NCBI GenBank assembly: GCA_913778505.1
Contig: CAJYWD010000011.1
Coordinates: 1-64,000 of the forward strand
Direction: 5' to 3'
DNA from: an uncultured Chryseobacterium sp.
GTDB lineage: Bacteria > Bacteroidota > Bacteroidia > Flavobacteriales > Weeksellaceae
Length of the DNA: 64,000 bases
How positions within the stretch are numbered: the stretch's first letter is position 1; every line of letters starts with the position of its first letter. The position numbers and the translations under genes were made by a program. Positions 1-10,300 of this stretch are shown here, in pieces. Under the pieces are notes generated by a model, which saw only the letters and a list, made by a program, of their open reading frames with translations, did not search any database and was not told the origin of the DNA.

Positions 1-117
1 TAATGAAATACCCATGCTAATAATATTATTCAGATTTCACCGGATATTATCCGAAGACAACAAAAAGGTTGTAAAAATTCCGATGGTTGGAATCCTGCAT
101 CACACCAAAGTATGGCA

Positions 118-145
118 TAAAAAAAACCACAGCGAACTGTGGTTT
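118..145 (-). terminator. Intrinsic terminator of the first T9SS gene
   Basis: A 9-bp perfect inverted repeat (AAACCACAG, 4-nt loop, CTGTGGTTT) lies just past the stop codon of the 2023-aa gene. On the minus strand it is followed by a run of T, as expected for a Rho-independent terminator. Confidence 0.8.
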
Positions 146-167
146 AATAGTAATAATGCAGTCAGAA

Positions 168-3100
168 TTACTTTCTGATCTTTTTAGTTTTAAGGTCTCC
201 CGAGTTTTCTGCCTTAATAATGTAAACGCCATTTGGAATCAGCATCATATCGACTTCAAGCTTCGCAGCATCAGTTTGGTAGGCTTTTACCAGTCGTCCG
301 CCGGCGTCGTAGAGCTCTACTTTTCCAAGCTTTTTGGAAGATTCTACCACATAGTGATCATGATGTCTGTATATGCGGAAATCAGATTTCGTCAGATCAC
401 TGTTACCAAGTACTGCAGCATCCTTGTAGACAATTTCAAACCTGTTATTGACAGTGCCTTTATTCATATTAAAACTGTAATCACCCGTTGTAAGATCATG
501 GTATTGATTCAGAAGTTTATCATGCAGATAGATCTTCTGGCCATTTTGGAAAATACCGGTCTTATCCGAAAGCCTGATACGGTGATTACCTGCGCTAAAG
601 GATACAGCACCCAGTGGCACAGCATCCGAGATGTTCAGATCTCCTGTTCTTCCCTGGATGATCAGTTCGGAAGTATCGCCATCTGCAAAGGAATAGAACG
701 AATCACTGCCTAGAATGCCCAGCCCGGAATCAAACTTATCCAACGTATTGACCGCATCGGCACTGTATACAACGGCCTGGGTATTGATGACACCCGCCGG
801 CGTTAATAGTTCGAGCCAGTAGGCATCGTTTTCAGTATTGGTTTTCGAAGCGAAAAATACACCGGCATTATTGACTCTCTCGGAGTTTCTGAACACCAGT
901 GATACATTGGCCGAAGGATTAGCTTCCACGATGAATCCTTGTGCTACAGTAGCGTATCTGGTTGGCGTTTTTGCGGGACTATTGGTAGTAGAAGTCCCTT
1001 TCACGCCGGTTCCAGAGCTGGCATTCCAGGTGGCATAGCTATTACCCGTGTAAGTAGTACCCAGCTGAGTCAGCTCAGTATTGTTGGTATTATCCCAAAG
1101 CCAGAATGTACCATTGGCCAGAACCGCTGTGTTATCGTTATAGAAGGCATTGAGATCTATATTGGAAGGATATGGATTACCTACAAGGTTATAATTCTGA
1201 CCAGCCTTATTAAGCGTCACGCTCACATCACCATTGTTTGGTGTTGTTCCGGTAAAGGTGGCCGTAACCCCGGAAGAAGACGTGTTGTTGGTTGGCCCTT
1301 TGATAGAATACCCGATCCCAGGTGCGCCATAAGTAGGATTCTGCACGGTGACGAAACGGTCATTAGCGGTATTGTAAGTCATAACTCTATTGGCAGGGAT
1401 ATTAGGATAAATGGCGTACATATTCTGTCCTACAGAAGCATTTCCATAAATCGGAGAACTCCAGTAGTTAAACTGTGTACTTGGCACTTTTGCCTCTCTC
1501 AATACCGTGAATGTACCCGCTCCGGAATAGGTAGAACCGGTTTTTTGAACAAAGTTGGCGTCACTGTTTACTGTGATAGTACCGTTATTAGTAACCGCAC
1601 CATTTACTGTGACATCAAAATTAGACGTTATGGCAATAGAACCCGAACTGGTGATTTCCAGATCTTTGGTCTCAAACGATTTTGATAAATTGTAATTCCC
1701 AATAACTTTTGAGTCCAGAATTGCAGTAGGTCCATCTGTATTACTCCACGCAGTACCGTTCCAGACAACAGTATTGTTGGTAACAGCTGTAATCACGCTG
1801 GAGTTGGAAGATTTACAAGCATTGCTCACTGCTCGCACTCTGTAATAATAAGTGGTATTTGATGTAAGACCAGACACCACATGCGAAGTACCGGATACTG
1901 ATAATCCGTTATAGCCAGAGACATAGGAAGACGTTGTATTAAAATAATTTACAACAAAATGATCTATAACAGTAAAGGATGCACCACCTACGATCTTTAT
2001 CTTAACATCAGAGGAGGTTTCATTCAATGTATATGAATAAAGTGTCGGTGTCGTGGATAACGCAATAGCTGTCCCAAGCTGCGACTCTACACCGTTTACA
2101 ATTTTATAAACACTAATAGAAGCTGCATTGGTCCCTCTTGCCGCATAAAAAGACACACTTGTCATCTTATTAAAAGATGGACTAATGATAATTCCTGTGT
2201 TTGCTTTTAACTGAGCACCATAGGTAGAAGAATTATAGTTAGACGATGTACTTGTATTTCTAGCTACATCAGTAAAATTCCATTCTCCGGAAGTTAAGCT
2301 GTATGTGGGATTTGTAGTGTAACCGGAAGAGGGCAGCCCACTTTCAAATTCTTCAGTTTTAGATACTGCCGTATCTGTCCCAAAAGTAGAACTTGTACTC
2401 ACATCCAGCTCATAGCCTGTTGCACCTGTAACTGCATTCCAATGTGCAGTAAAGGTAGTTGCCGTATTATCCGTTGCAGCATTTGCCGTAGGCGCATCTA
2501 TCGCTGTAGATCCTGTAAGCGCTATTGTGGGTGTAGACGTTGCTAAAGGTGCAGAGAAGGTGATATTACCACCACTTGACACGCCACAAACATTGTCCGT
2601 ACGGAATTTCACATAAACCGTTGTTGCCGCCAACGTAGCCGAGGTGTAAGGCACATTGACAGATGTTGCCCAAGAACTTCCGTCCAGGGAAACCTGATAT
2701 TCATTACCACTGTTTGGAGCTGTTACTGTAATGCTGCTAGATGCACTTTTCAAAAAGCTGCCTGACAAACTAAAGGTTTTAACCTGAGTACTTGATGCAG
2801 GTACCGTTCCGAAAGCCAAAGAGGATGGACTTACAACAATCGTAGGCGATGTGGATACGGAAGTGGTAAAAGTACCGTCTGAGCTACCATCATTCAAAAC
2901 TCTGTAATAATACGTACCCGCTGTCAAATAGGCTGTAACAGAAGCTACACCACCTGCAGTAGCAGAACACTTTACAACTGTGCCGGTACATGCACCGCTT
3001 CTTAATTCTACAACATCAGTCAGACTGTTTGTAACATCTATTTTGTAATTCCCTTCTGATCCTGCCGGAACAGTAAACTTATACCATACATCGCGTTGTA

Positions 3101-6100
3101 CACTTACAGAGGAACAAGATGGAACTCCAGTTCCTTCTGAAGACGCACCAACGGTAGTACCGCTTATAGCTGCTGCATCTACGGTTACAGAATAGGCATT
3201 TGAGCAGGTATTATTCCCTAAAACAATAGCCTCGTTCTTACCAACCACTATTTTATTGCCGGATGTTGACAGAGCGACGTTGCTTGCCGATGCAGAGTAA
3301 GAACTGATAGTTGCAGGATATACGGTATAAGCCGAAACGTAGTTACCAAGCTGTCCGCTGGTAACGGAAGACACCCCGTTATCTACAGTAGAATACCAGC
3401 TAGGAGCCAATGTTGCGGTAGTTGCTACAGAAGATGTAACAGTCCATTGAACACCAACCCTACTGCTAGAATCTGCAACAGCATTGTCAACTGCTGCTTT
3501 CCCAACAACACCAATGTCCGAAGTGCTGCCAGTATTGGTAACAGTAATTGGAGCATAGGCCGATAGTCCAGAATTAAATCCAATGGGGAAAACAAAGGTT
3601 TGGCCATTAGCTAATCCTGCACGGATCAGCTGACCTCCGCTAGATCCCACATATGCATAACCATTACCACCATAATTACTTACTGTAGCAGTATTTGAAA
3701 GCGTGATGTTGTTTGCGCCCAAAGTAATCGTTCGATTTGTGAAATCCAAATTAGCGCTTACTGTGATACTAGAGCTAGTGCCCAGCACAACACTTCCACC
3801 AGATTTATCGACCTTTAGATAATCAAAATTGGTCGCCCCTGTTAAAGACTGGTCACTAGACCCGTTGAAGGTCACTTGTCTGCCGTTCGGCGTAAAAGTT
3901 CCCGTTCCTTTGCTCCAAGCTCCTGCAACAAATAAATCACCACCTACAGCATTACCCAAGCTGAGATTACCATTAGCTACGACATTTTTCCCCACTGTAA
4001 GACTACCCTTTCTCTTGTATTGCCCTGAGTTACCGTCAAAGTCCATATACAAGCTTGATGAGGCATCTATAGTAAGGTCGCCTGCAATGCTTAGGTTGGT
4101 AGCAAAATCTGCATTGGGTGTATTAGGATAGTTAAGAGTAGTACTGTTGGTTATCTGCACAGCTTGTGGACAGCCCGCTGATCCTGTAGTACTACTGCTC
4201 CACTCTGCACCTCTGCCAAAAGTAGCCCCTGACTTATATACTAATGTAGAAGTAGAACCATAGATCGGAGGATTTGAACTTACAGTTGCGGTAGTGGCAT
4301 TTAAATTTAGAATACCATTGACTGTGGATATGTAGCTGGATGATTTTCCAAAATCAACAGATCCATTCGCATTGACATTGATCGTAAGGTTTTGAGGAAA
4401 AGTGAGCGAACCTGTACCCGCATTATTTGCAACAGCTTTGCTCCCATTGATTTCTATAGTAGCATTGGAAGAAGCAACAAACGCTTTTGCAGCATCCACA
4501 TAAATGAAACCTCCATTGTTATTAAGGTTTAATTTGTTGGCATTAAGATTCAAGCTGCCGGCTCCAGAACCGATTATTGACAATGCATTTCCAGAAGTAC
4601 CATTGATAGTAATATTGGTAAGATTTCCGCTCACACTGCTCAAACTAACATTAGTGGTGTTAGATTTTTGGACTGTAAGATAATCAAAATCAATAGTGCC
4701 GCCTCCTGTTTTCTGGATGGTTTGTGCTGCACTTCCGTTAAAAATTACTCTTTTACCATTAGCAGTGAATGATGCTAACGCCGCCTGTGTCCAATTCCCG
4801 GATAACGTAGTATCACCTCCAAGTTGCAAAGTTCCGTTCAGCGACAAATTTCCACCTATGCTAAGGGTAGAACTTGTACCGCTAAGAGTTCCGTTCAAAA
4901 CAACATTGCCACCTACAGCAAGTGGAGAATTATTACCAGAATAATTTTGATAAAGTATAGACCCACTGTCAATGGTCAGGTTACCTGCCAAGCCATAAGA
5001 GTTATTGTTTCCATTTGGAAAATTGAGAGTCGTATTGTTACTCACCTGTACATTTGCAGGATATCCTGCTGTTGTACCCACTGTTCCGGAACTTGCTGTC
5101 CATTCATTATTTCTGCCCGGTGTACCTCCGGAATTATAAATAAGGGTTGAAGAAGCTCCATATAAAGGACTTCCTGTACCACTCCAGTTATAACCAGAGT
5201 TTAGTTTTAGAGTTCCTGATGTCCCTATGGTAATCTGACCGGGATTTTCTATGTTTGAAGAAGATTCAAAAGAGCCACTTACCGCTCTGGCAACATTCAT
5301 CTTGATAGGCGAATTGTTATACACCAAGACATTAACCGGCCCCGCTGAAGTTGGCCAGTAGGCATCATCATTTACACCATACGAGCTTCCGTTATTATGA
5401 TTAAAAATCAAAGTCCCGGCAATGCCATAAGTAAAACCTTTACCAGTGCTATATCCACCGTTCCCAATTTGGAAAGTTCCGTTGATGGTGGTAGTAGCGG
5501 TAGGAGTAGCAGTAGTACCGTTAACATACCCTATATTAGTTGCCAAAGTTGCTGTCGGGCTTACAGTTGTTGTAGTACCATTATCACGTGTTATGGATGC
5601 TCCCGATGCGCTTGTGATGGTTACTGTATGCCCAGCAGCAATAGTGACATTATCAGCAGATGTCGGTACAATGCCACCAACCCAAGTACTTGTGCTGGAC
5701 CAAGGTCCGGATTGCGCAGATGTAATACCCGGAAGTGTATAAGTGACCTTCACACCCGTTAGTCTTAATTGTGAACTCGATGATGTTGCTGCATTTCTCA
5801 TAGTCAAGGAGTTTGTAACCGACAAACCCGATTGGCTATAAGTCGTGCCTGACAAACTCATAGAAGGATCTCCAAGTACCATAGTCGCTCCTCCTATAGT
5901 ATATCTTACCGTCTGAGTATAACCAGAAACGGCATAAAGTTCTACAGCAGTAATCGTCGCTCCATTAGAAGGCGTTAACGTTATTGAACATCCTTTGTAA
6001 GGACTAGTCGCACCAGAATCATACAATCTCAAGTTTGTACTAAATGCTGGCGCTGTACCCGACGTGTTTTTTTCTGTCGAGAAAGAAATATTTGAGTCGA

Positions 6101-6239
6101 TTGTTCCGGAAGTAGCAGAAAAAGTATGAGTAATACTTGTCTGCCCCCAAACCCCAATTGTGAAGAACAAAACGATAAAAAGTAGATACCGCTTCAGAAA
6201 ATGACTCAGGAAGGAGCCATCCAATAAATTTTTTTTCAT
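168..6239 (-). CDS. T9SS-secreted giant cell-surface repeat protein
   Basis: 2023-aa secreted surface protein, probably an adhesin or surface-layer-like protein; the ligand is unknown. A signal peptide (hydrophobic LLFIVLFFTIGVWG, cleavage before QTS) opens the protein. A G8-like stretch (GPWSSTSTWVGG) near residue 180 is followed by about 800 residues of Asn/Gly/Ser/Thr-rich beta repeats. A Cys-containing PPC-like domain is near residue 1010 and an Fn3-like domain (WNAVTGATGYELDV) near 1270. From about residue 1490 (VVWNGTAWSN) starts the module shared with the next two genes. The last 80 or so residues (KLGKVELYDAGGRLV, NGVYIIKAENSG) form a T9SS sorting domain, type A-like, although some models may call it type C. 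The machinery is not encoded in this window. The Thr/Ser richness is ordinary for such proteins. Confidence 0.88.
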   Translation of the reverse strand: MKKNLLDGSFLSHFLKRYLLFIVLFFTIGVWGQTSITHTFSATSGTIDSNISFSTEKNTSGTAPAFSTNLRLYDSGATSPYKGCSITLTPSNGATITAVELYAVSGYTQTVRYTIGGATMVLGDPSMSLSGTTYSQSGLSVTNSLTMRNAATSSSSQLRLTGVKVTYTLPGITSAQSGPWSSTSTWVGGIVPTSADNVTIAAGHTVTITSASGASITRDNGTTTTVSPTATLATNIGYVNGTTATPTATTTINGTFQIGNGGYSTGKGFTYGIAGTLIFNHNNGSSYGVNDDAYWPTSAGPVNVLVYNNSPIKMNVARAVSGSFESSSNIENPGQITIGTSGTLKLNSGYNWSGTGSPLYGASSTLIYNSGGTPGRNNEWTASSGTVGTTAGYPANVQVSNNTTLNFPNGNNNSYGLAGNLTIDSGSILYQNYSGNNSPLAVGGNVVLNGTLSGTSSTLSIGGNLSLNGTLQLGGDTTLSGNWTQAALASFTANGKRVIFNGSAAQTIQKTGGGTIDFDYLTVQKSNTTNVSLSSVSGNLTNITINGTSGNALSIIGSGAGSLNLNANKLNLNNNGGFIYVDAAKAFVASSNATIEINGSKAVANNAGTGSLTFPQNLTINVNANGSVDFGKSSSYISTVNGILNLNATTATVSSNPPIYGSTSTLVYKSGATFGRGAEWSSSTTGSAGCPQAVQITNSTTLNYPNTPNADFATNLSIAGDLTIDASSSLYMDFDGNSGQYKRKGSLTVGKNVVANGNLSLGNAVGGDLFVAGAWSKGTGTFTPNGRQVTFNGSSDQSLTGATNFDYLKVDKSGGSVVLGTSSSITVSANLDFTNRTITLGANNITLSNTATVSNYGGNGYAYVGSSGGQLIRAGLANGQTFVFPIGFNSGLSAYAPITVTNTGSTSDIGVVGKAAVDNAVADSSSRVGVQWTVTSSVATTATLAPSWYSTVDNGVSSVTSGQLGNYVSAYTVYPATISSYSASASNVALSTSGNKIVVGKNEAIVLGNNTCSNAYSVTVDAAAISGTTVGASSEGTGVPSCSSVSVQRDVWYKFTVPAGSEGNYKIDVTNSLTDVVELRSGACTGTVVKCSATAGGVASVTAYLTAGTYYYRVLNDGSSDGTFTTSVSTSPTIVVSPSSLAFGTVPASSTQVKTFSLSGSFLKSASSSITVTAPNSGNEYQVSLDGSSWATSVNVPYTSATLAATTVYVKFRTDNVCGVSSGGNITFSAPLATSTPTIALTGSTAIDAPTANAATDNTATTFTAHWNAVTGATGYELDVSTSSTFGTDTAVSKTEEFESGLPSSGYTTNPTYSLTSGEWNFTDVARNTSTSSNYNSSTYGAQLKANTGIIISPSFNKMTSVSFYAARGTNAASISVYKIVNGVESQLGTAIALSTTPTLYSYTLNETSSDVKIKIVGGASFTVIDHFVVNYFNTTSSYVSGYNGLSVSGTSHVVSGLTSNTTYYYRVRAVSNACKSSNSSVITAVTNNTVVWNGTAWSNTDGPTAILDSKVIGNYNLSKSFETKDLEITSSGSIAITSNFDVTVNGAVTNNGTITVNSDANFVQKTGSTYSGAGTFTVLREAKVPSTQFNYWSSPIYGNASVGQNMYAIYPNIPANRVMTYNTANDRFVTVQNPTYGAPGIGYSIKGPTNNTSSSGVTATFTGTTPNNGDVSVTLNKAGQNYNLVGNPYPSNIDLNAFYNDNTAVLANGTFWLWDNTNNTELTQLGTTYTGNSYATWNASSGTGVKGTSTTNSPAKTPTRYATVAQGFIVEANPSANVSLVFRNSERVNNAGVFFASKTNTENDAYWLELLTPAGVINTQAVVYSADAVNTLDKFDSGLGILGSDSFYSFADGDTSELIIQGRTGDLNISDAVPLGAVSFSAGNHRIRLSDKTGIFQNGQKIYLHDKLLNQYHDLTTGDYSFNMNKGTVNNRFEIVYKDAAVLGNSDLTKSDFRIYRHHDHYVVESSKKLGKVELYDAGGRLVKAYQTDAAKLEVDMMLIPNGVYIIKAENSGDLKTKKIRK

Positions 6240-6519
6240 ATAATGTTTTTATCTAATTTCTCATCTATGCCGTTGAAAACCTAGATAAATCAGTGTTTCA
6301 ACGAAATTTAAACTCGTGGGACGTCCGAAGCATGTCTAACATCAAGTTCCGGACGACATAATTGAGGGCGCTAAATTAATTAAATTTAACTTACAATTAA
6401 AAAAAACTAAAATTATTTTTAATATACTTACACTATCCAAATAATTTTTCAGAACATCTCTTTATTCATCGGCATTTCAACTGCTGCCTTAATTTTGCAA
6501 GCTGCTATTACCGAATGAA

Positions 6520-6618
6520 ATTCGAACAAGCATCGAACGAGGATCGAACAAGCATCGAACAAGGGATATAGAACGGATATACAACATTCGAACAACGGAT
6601 AAACAAAGGATAACCAAC
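6520..6618. repeat. Purine-rich short-word repeat cluster
   Basis: Degenerate repetition of the words ATCGAACAAG, CGAACGAGG, GGATATAGAACGG and CGAACAACGG. A closely similar arrangement (GGACGAACGAAGGACG, GGATATAGATAGG) occurs at 62565-62609. Both follow a very AT-rich stretch, so this looks like one dispersed element family. Function is unknown. Confidence 0.55.
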
Positions 6619-7011
6619 CCTGTTTATTATGTTAAATAGAAAACCTTAAATCGCTTATTGTAATCCGAATTCGGGATAAGGACATTATCAGATTATTGAT
6701 TTTACAAGGCTCAAATGTTTTGATCGCAAAGAAAAACAAAGGAATATACGCTCTAAAATGATTTTCAGTCAGACAATGCCAATTGACTACGTCGAATCTT
6801 CGATTTCGTTTATCAAAGCAAAACAAAAATTTGGTCTCACTTTGATAAGTTTATAGTTTATACTGAGCTTGCCGAAGTAGCCTTGCCTATCTAGATCATT
6901 ACAATGAGATAATCAATTTTTTGTTTGGCTTTGCGATTTCTAAATCCTCAACCCAAACTCAAGTTATTTTAACGGGAGTTCGATTTAAGAATAATGCAAA
7001 ATATCAATAAT

Positions 7012-7129
7012 AATGGGCTTTAGTCCATTTTAATGATTCGGAAATAGAAATAGGCTCTAGCCAAAATACATCATCAATTTTGGCTAAAGCCCATTTTGCC
7101 CCGCAACTTTACATCGGGCTGAAGCCTGA
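7012..7129. repeat. Cluster of GGGCTTTAGCCC-type palindromic repeats
   Basis: Four related units occur in about 120 bp: AATGGGCTTTAGTCCATT, TAGGCTCTAGCC, TTGGCTAAAGCCCATT and CGGGCTGAAGCCTG. Each can fold on itself, and the first and third are inverted copies of each other. They resemble REP-like intergenic palindromes. Confidence 0.5.
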
Positions 7130-7267
7130 CGCAATTCATAAACGCTACAAATTAATTATCAATCAATTTTTAAATTGCTTATATAGACCTCACGTAATCT
7201 TAAGGTATTGATATCATTAATACGACAAATCTCGTCGCTGAGAGGCTCGCTTGGCGCAAAACACGTT

Positions 7268-7303
7268 ATAAAAAAACCGCCCTGCAAGTCTGCAGGGCGG
7301 TTT
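7268..7303 (-). terminator. Intrinsic terminator of the MBG/YDG T9SS gene
   Basis: A perfect 13-bp stem (AAACCGCCCTGCA / TGCAGGGCGGTTT, loop AGTC) is followed on the minus strand by a T run. It lies about 20 bases past the stop codon at 7324. Confidence 0.9.
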
Positions 7304-7323
7304 CTATAATTGTAAACTGAATG

Positions 7324-10300
7324 TTACTTGATGATCTTTTTGGTTTTCACATCACCTGAGTTTTCGGCTTTGATAATGTAGACACCATTCACAAAAGCTG
7401 ATGTGTCAATTCTCACGTTGGTACCATTGACATTGACCGTTTTCATCAGTCTTCCGGCTGTATCATAGATCTCTACACGACCGAGCTTCTTGGAAGATGA
7501 AACCACGTAAGCACCACCGTCCCTGTAAACCTGGAAGTCAGATTTAGTGACATGATCCGTGCCCAGAACCGCCTGTTTGTAAACCACTTCAAAGCGGGTT
7601 TCGTCGGTACCTTTGGTCACAGTGAAACTATAATCTTCCTGGCTTAGGTTGACGGTCTTGTTCAGAAGTTTATCCTTCAGGTAGATGACCTGTCCCGCGT
7701 TGAAGACGCCTTCTTTATCCCTGATCGAAATCTTATAAAAACCGTTCTTGGAATAAATATTTCCTAATGCCACCTGATCAGTATCCGTAAACGCTGCCCT
7801 ACCCTGGATGGCTAGTTTTCTGCTGCCCAATGTAGAGTAAAACGCATCTGAACCAATCACCAGATACTCCCCGTCATAGTTCATTTCAAAATCATTGGTT
7901 GCCTCCGGCGTGTAGGCCAGCAAAATGGTATTGGCAATATGATCCGGCGAAGTCATGGTAAGCCAGAAACGGTTTCTGTCTTCATTCTTCTTCTTGCTGT
8001 AGAACTCAGCGTCTGCAGAGTATCCAACTCTCATGCTGTTATTAAATTCCACCGGCTGACCTTTACCGGCCACTTTAGCCTTGACGATAAATCCTTGACC
8101 TAATTTAATTTTGCCGGTAGGAATAAGGGCTGCAGCAGATTCAGGATCCGGATCCACTGGTCCTGTACCACCACTCAGGTTATAAACGGCGTAGTTGTTA
8201 CCTTCGTAATTAGAACCTGTCTGCTGAAGCACTTCCACATCCGAATTGGTCCAGAAGTAAGCCGTTGCAAACATTCGTCCGCTGTTGGCAGCATACAATG
8301 CATCGAAGTCTAAGCTGGAAGGATATGGATTACCAATCAAATTGTAACCTTTATCACATGTATTTTCTTCAGCACAAGAATTTTTAAGTGGCTGAGAAAA
8401 GAGCTGACCGTTGTTTATCTTACCATTGAAAGCGAATTCATTGGCATAAAACGCATCTCCAAACTTTTCCATACCTCTGATGGCATAGCCGCGCCCTGTC
8501 TGGAAAGTAGAACTGCTGTTCAGGGTAATCTCACCTGGAATATTGGTTACGAAATAATCATTCGCCTCGTTGTAAACGTAGAATCTGTTCCAAGGTGTTC
8601 CCGTTCCGGTACCTCCGTTTGCCGAGTTATAACCGTCCGAGAAGCTGTAAAGATTCTGCCCGGATAACGGCGAACTCCAATAGGTGTATCCTTGTTTTGG
8701 CAAGCTGGCAATCCTTTTGGCGGTAATTTCAAAATTGGTAGGATTGGTATCCGCTCCTGCTGCCGTCTGAATGAGGTTACCATCATTTTCGATGATGATT
8801 TTGTTATCGGAAGGCAACGTAATATTACCATTGACAGTAACGTCCTGCTGAGACTGGATATTTAAAGATCCCAAACCGGTGATCGTCAGATTTTTGGTTT
8901 GGAAACCTTCCGGGCTGGTGTAAGGTTCTATGATTTCCGCATCGATAGTGGCATCCGGACCTTCATTATTATTGCTCCAGGCCGTTCCGTTCCACACTAC
9001 TGCGTTGGTGGTTTTCACTGCAATTTCATTAGAGTCGCCGGTTTCTGCTCCTCCGTTTATAGCGCGTACCACATAGTAGTATTGTGTATTGCGATCTAAA
9101 TTATCAAAAAGCCTTGTATAATTAGAAGGCTGAGGATCCTGAGCCGGAATGGTGAATGGTGAGCCGGGAATAAGAACCTTACTTGTACTTGTTCCATTGT
9201 AAGTATAGTAAACTTTGATGGCACTAAGTCGTGCCGCCGAATTACCGCCTGTACTAGTATTTCTTATCTTGAAGTTAGACACTGCTGTTATACCAGTAAT
9301 CGCTGTAGTTCCTGTGCCATTTGTAAAACTACCTGTTCCGGCAGCAGAGGTTGCACCATCTACAAAGTAGCTGTATGTTGCAGTTTGGCTACCAGTACCT
9401 CTCTCGAATTCTATCCCCGTAACGGTGACGCCTCCACTTATATTGAGTGTAAAAGTATTTCCATTACCATTTGAGGTATTACCATATAATCGAATTCCGG
9501 AACCAGTATTATAATATGCCGGATCACTTCCCGACTGATTAGTTTCTGTAGTAAAGGAAAGCTGACCAGTAGCTATCACACCCTCAGGGAATGTTTCTGC
9601 GTTCTCAAATCCATAACTGTTAAATGCACGGCTTACATCTGTGCTCACAGGTGTAGAAGTAACATTTTTAGTATAAACATCCAGCTCATAGCTTGTAGCG
9701 CCAAATATTGAGCTCCAATTAGCAATGAATCCCGTTCCTAAAATATTAGTTGCAGCAGCTGCGACCGGAACTCCAGCTGTATTAAAGTTTACAGTCAAAT
9801 CAATAGCATCGTCATAGGCATTAAAATTATTATTTCCATCCGCATGAGCAGTAATACCTGTTGTTCCAATTCCTTTGATGGTTACTGTATTAACCGATAT
9901 GGTTGCTACACCGGCATTCGGTGTATTAGTTATTGTGTAAGTTACAGTCTGACCACCTGTGCTTGTTACCGGTGAAGGGAGGTTAAATGGTACATCGCTA
10001 GACAATTTTACGATATCAGCACCGAAACCTTCCAAAGCTTGGTTCGCCTTGCCAATCGTAAACAGATAAGCCGATGAACTGGCTGCATTATAATTGGCAG
10101 TGGCTGCAACAGTTGCTACCACATTGTACGAACCAGCATTACTAGGTCTGGAAGACGAAGGCCCATATATGGCGCCTTCATTTTCGGTTCCGGTGTAAGA
10201 ATAACTCACTGTCCCAGCGTCAGACGGAGTTACAGTAGCGGTTTCCGGACCCTGTGCGAGACCACTAAATGTAAAAGTGTTACCGCCCGTTACAACCACT

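Larger units (their letters stand above)
6240..7273. other. 1-kb intergenic region with dispersed repeats and no convincing gene
   Basis: No supported gene lies between the two T9SS genes. The first 250 bases are AT-rich. They are followed by a purine-rich repeat cluster (about 6520-6618), a CTGAGCTTGCCGAAGTA word near 6862, and a set of GGGCTTTAGCCC-like palindromes (7012-7129). The 64-aa minus-strand ORF at 6632-6826 has no recognisable features. The region has the look of an accumulation site for short intergenic repeats. Confidence 0.6.

Noticed and set aside
87-1685. Plus-strand ORFs of 208, 66 and 248 aa opposite the first T9SS gene
   Set aside because: They are mirror frames of a repetitive, Thr/Ser/Asn-rich coding sequence; no promoter, no domain, and the minus-strand protein is clearly real.
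6632-6826. 64-aa minus-strand ORF in the repeat-rich gap
   Set aside because: No recognisable family, no promoter box or terminator, unusual composition; surrounding DNA is dispersed repeats.
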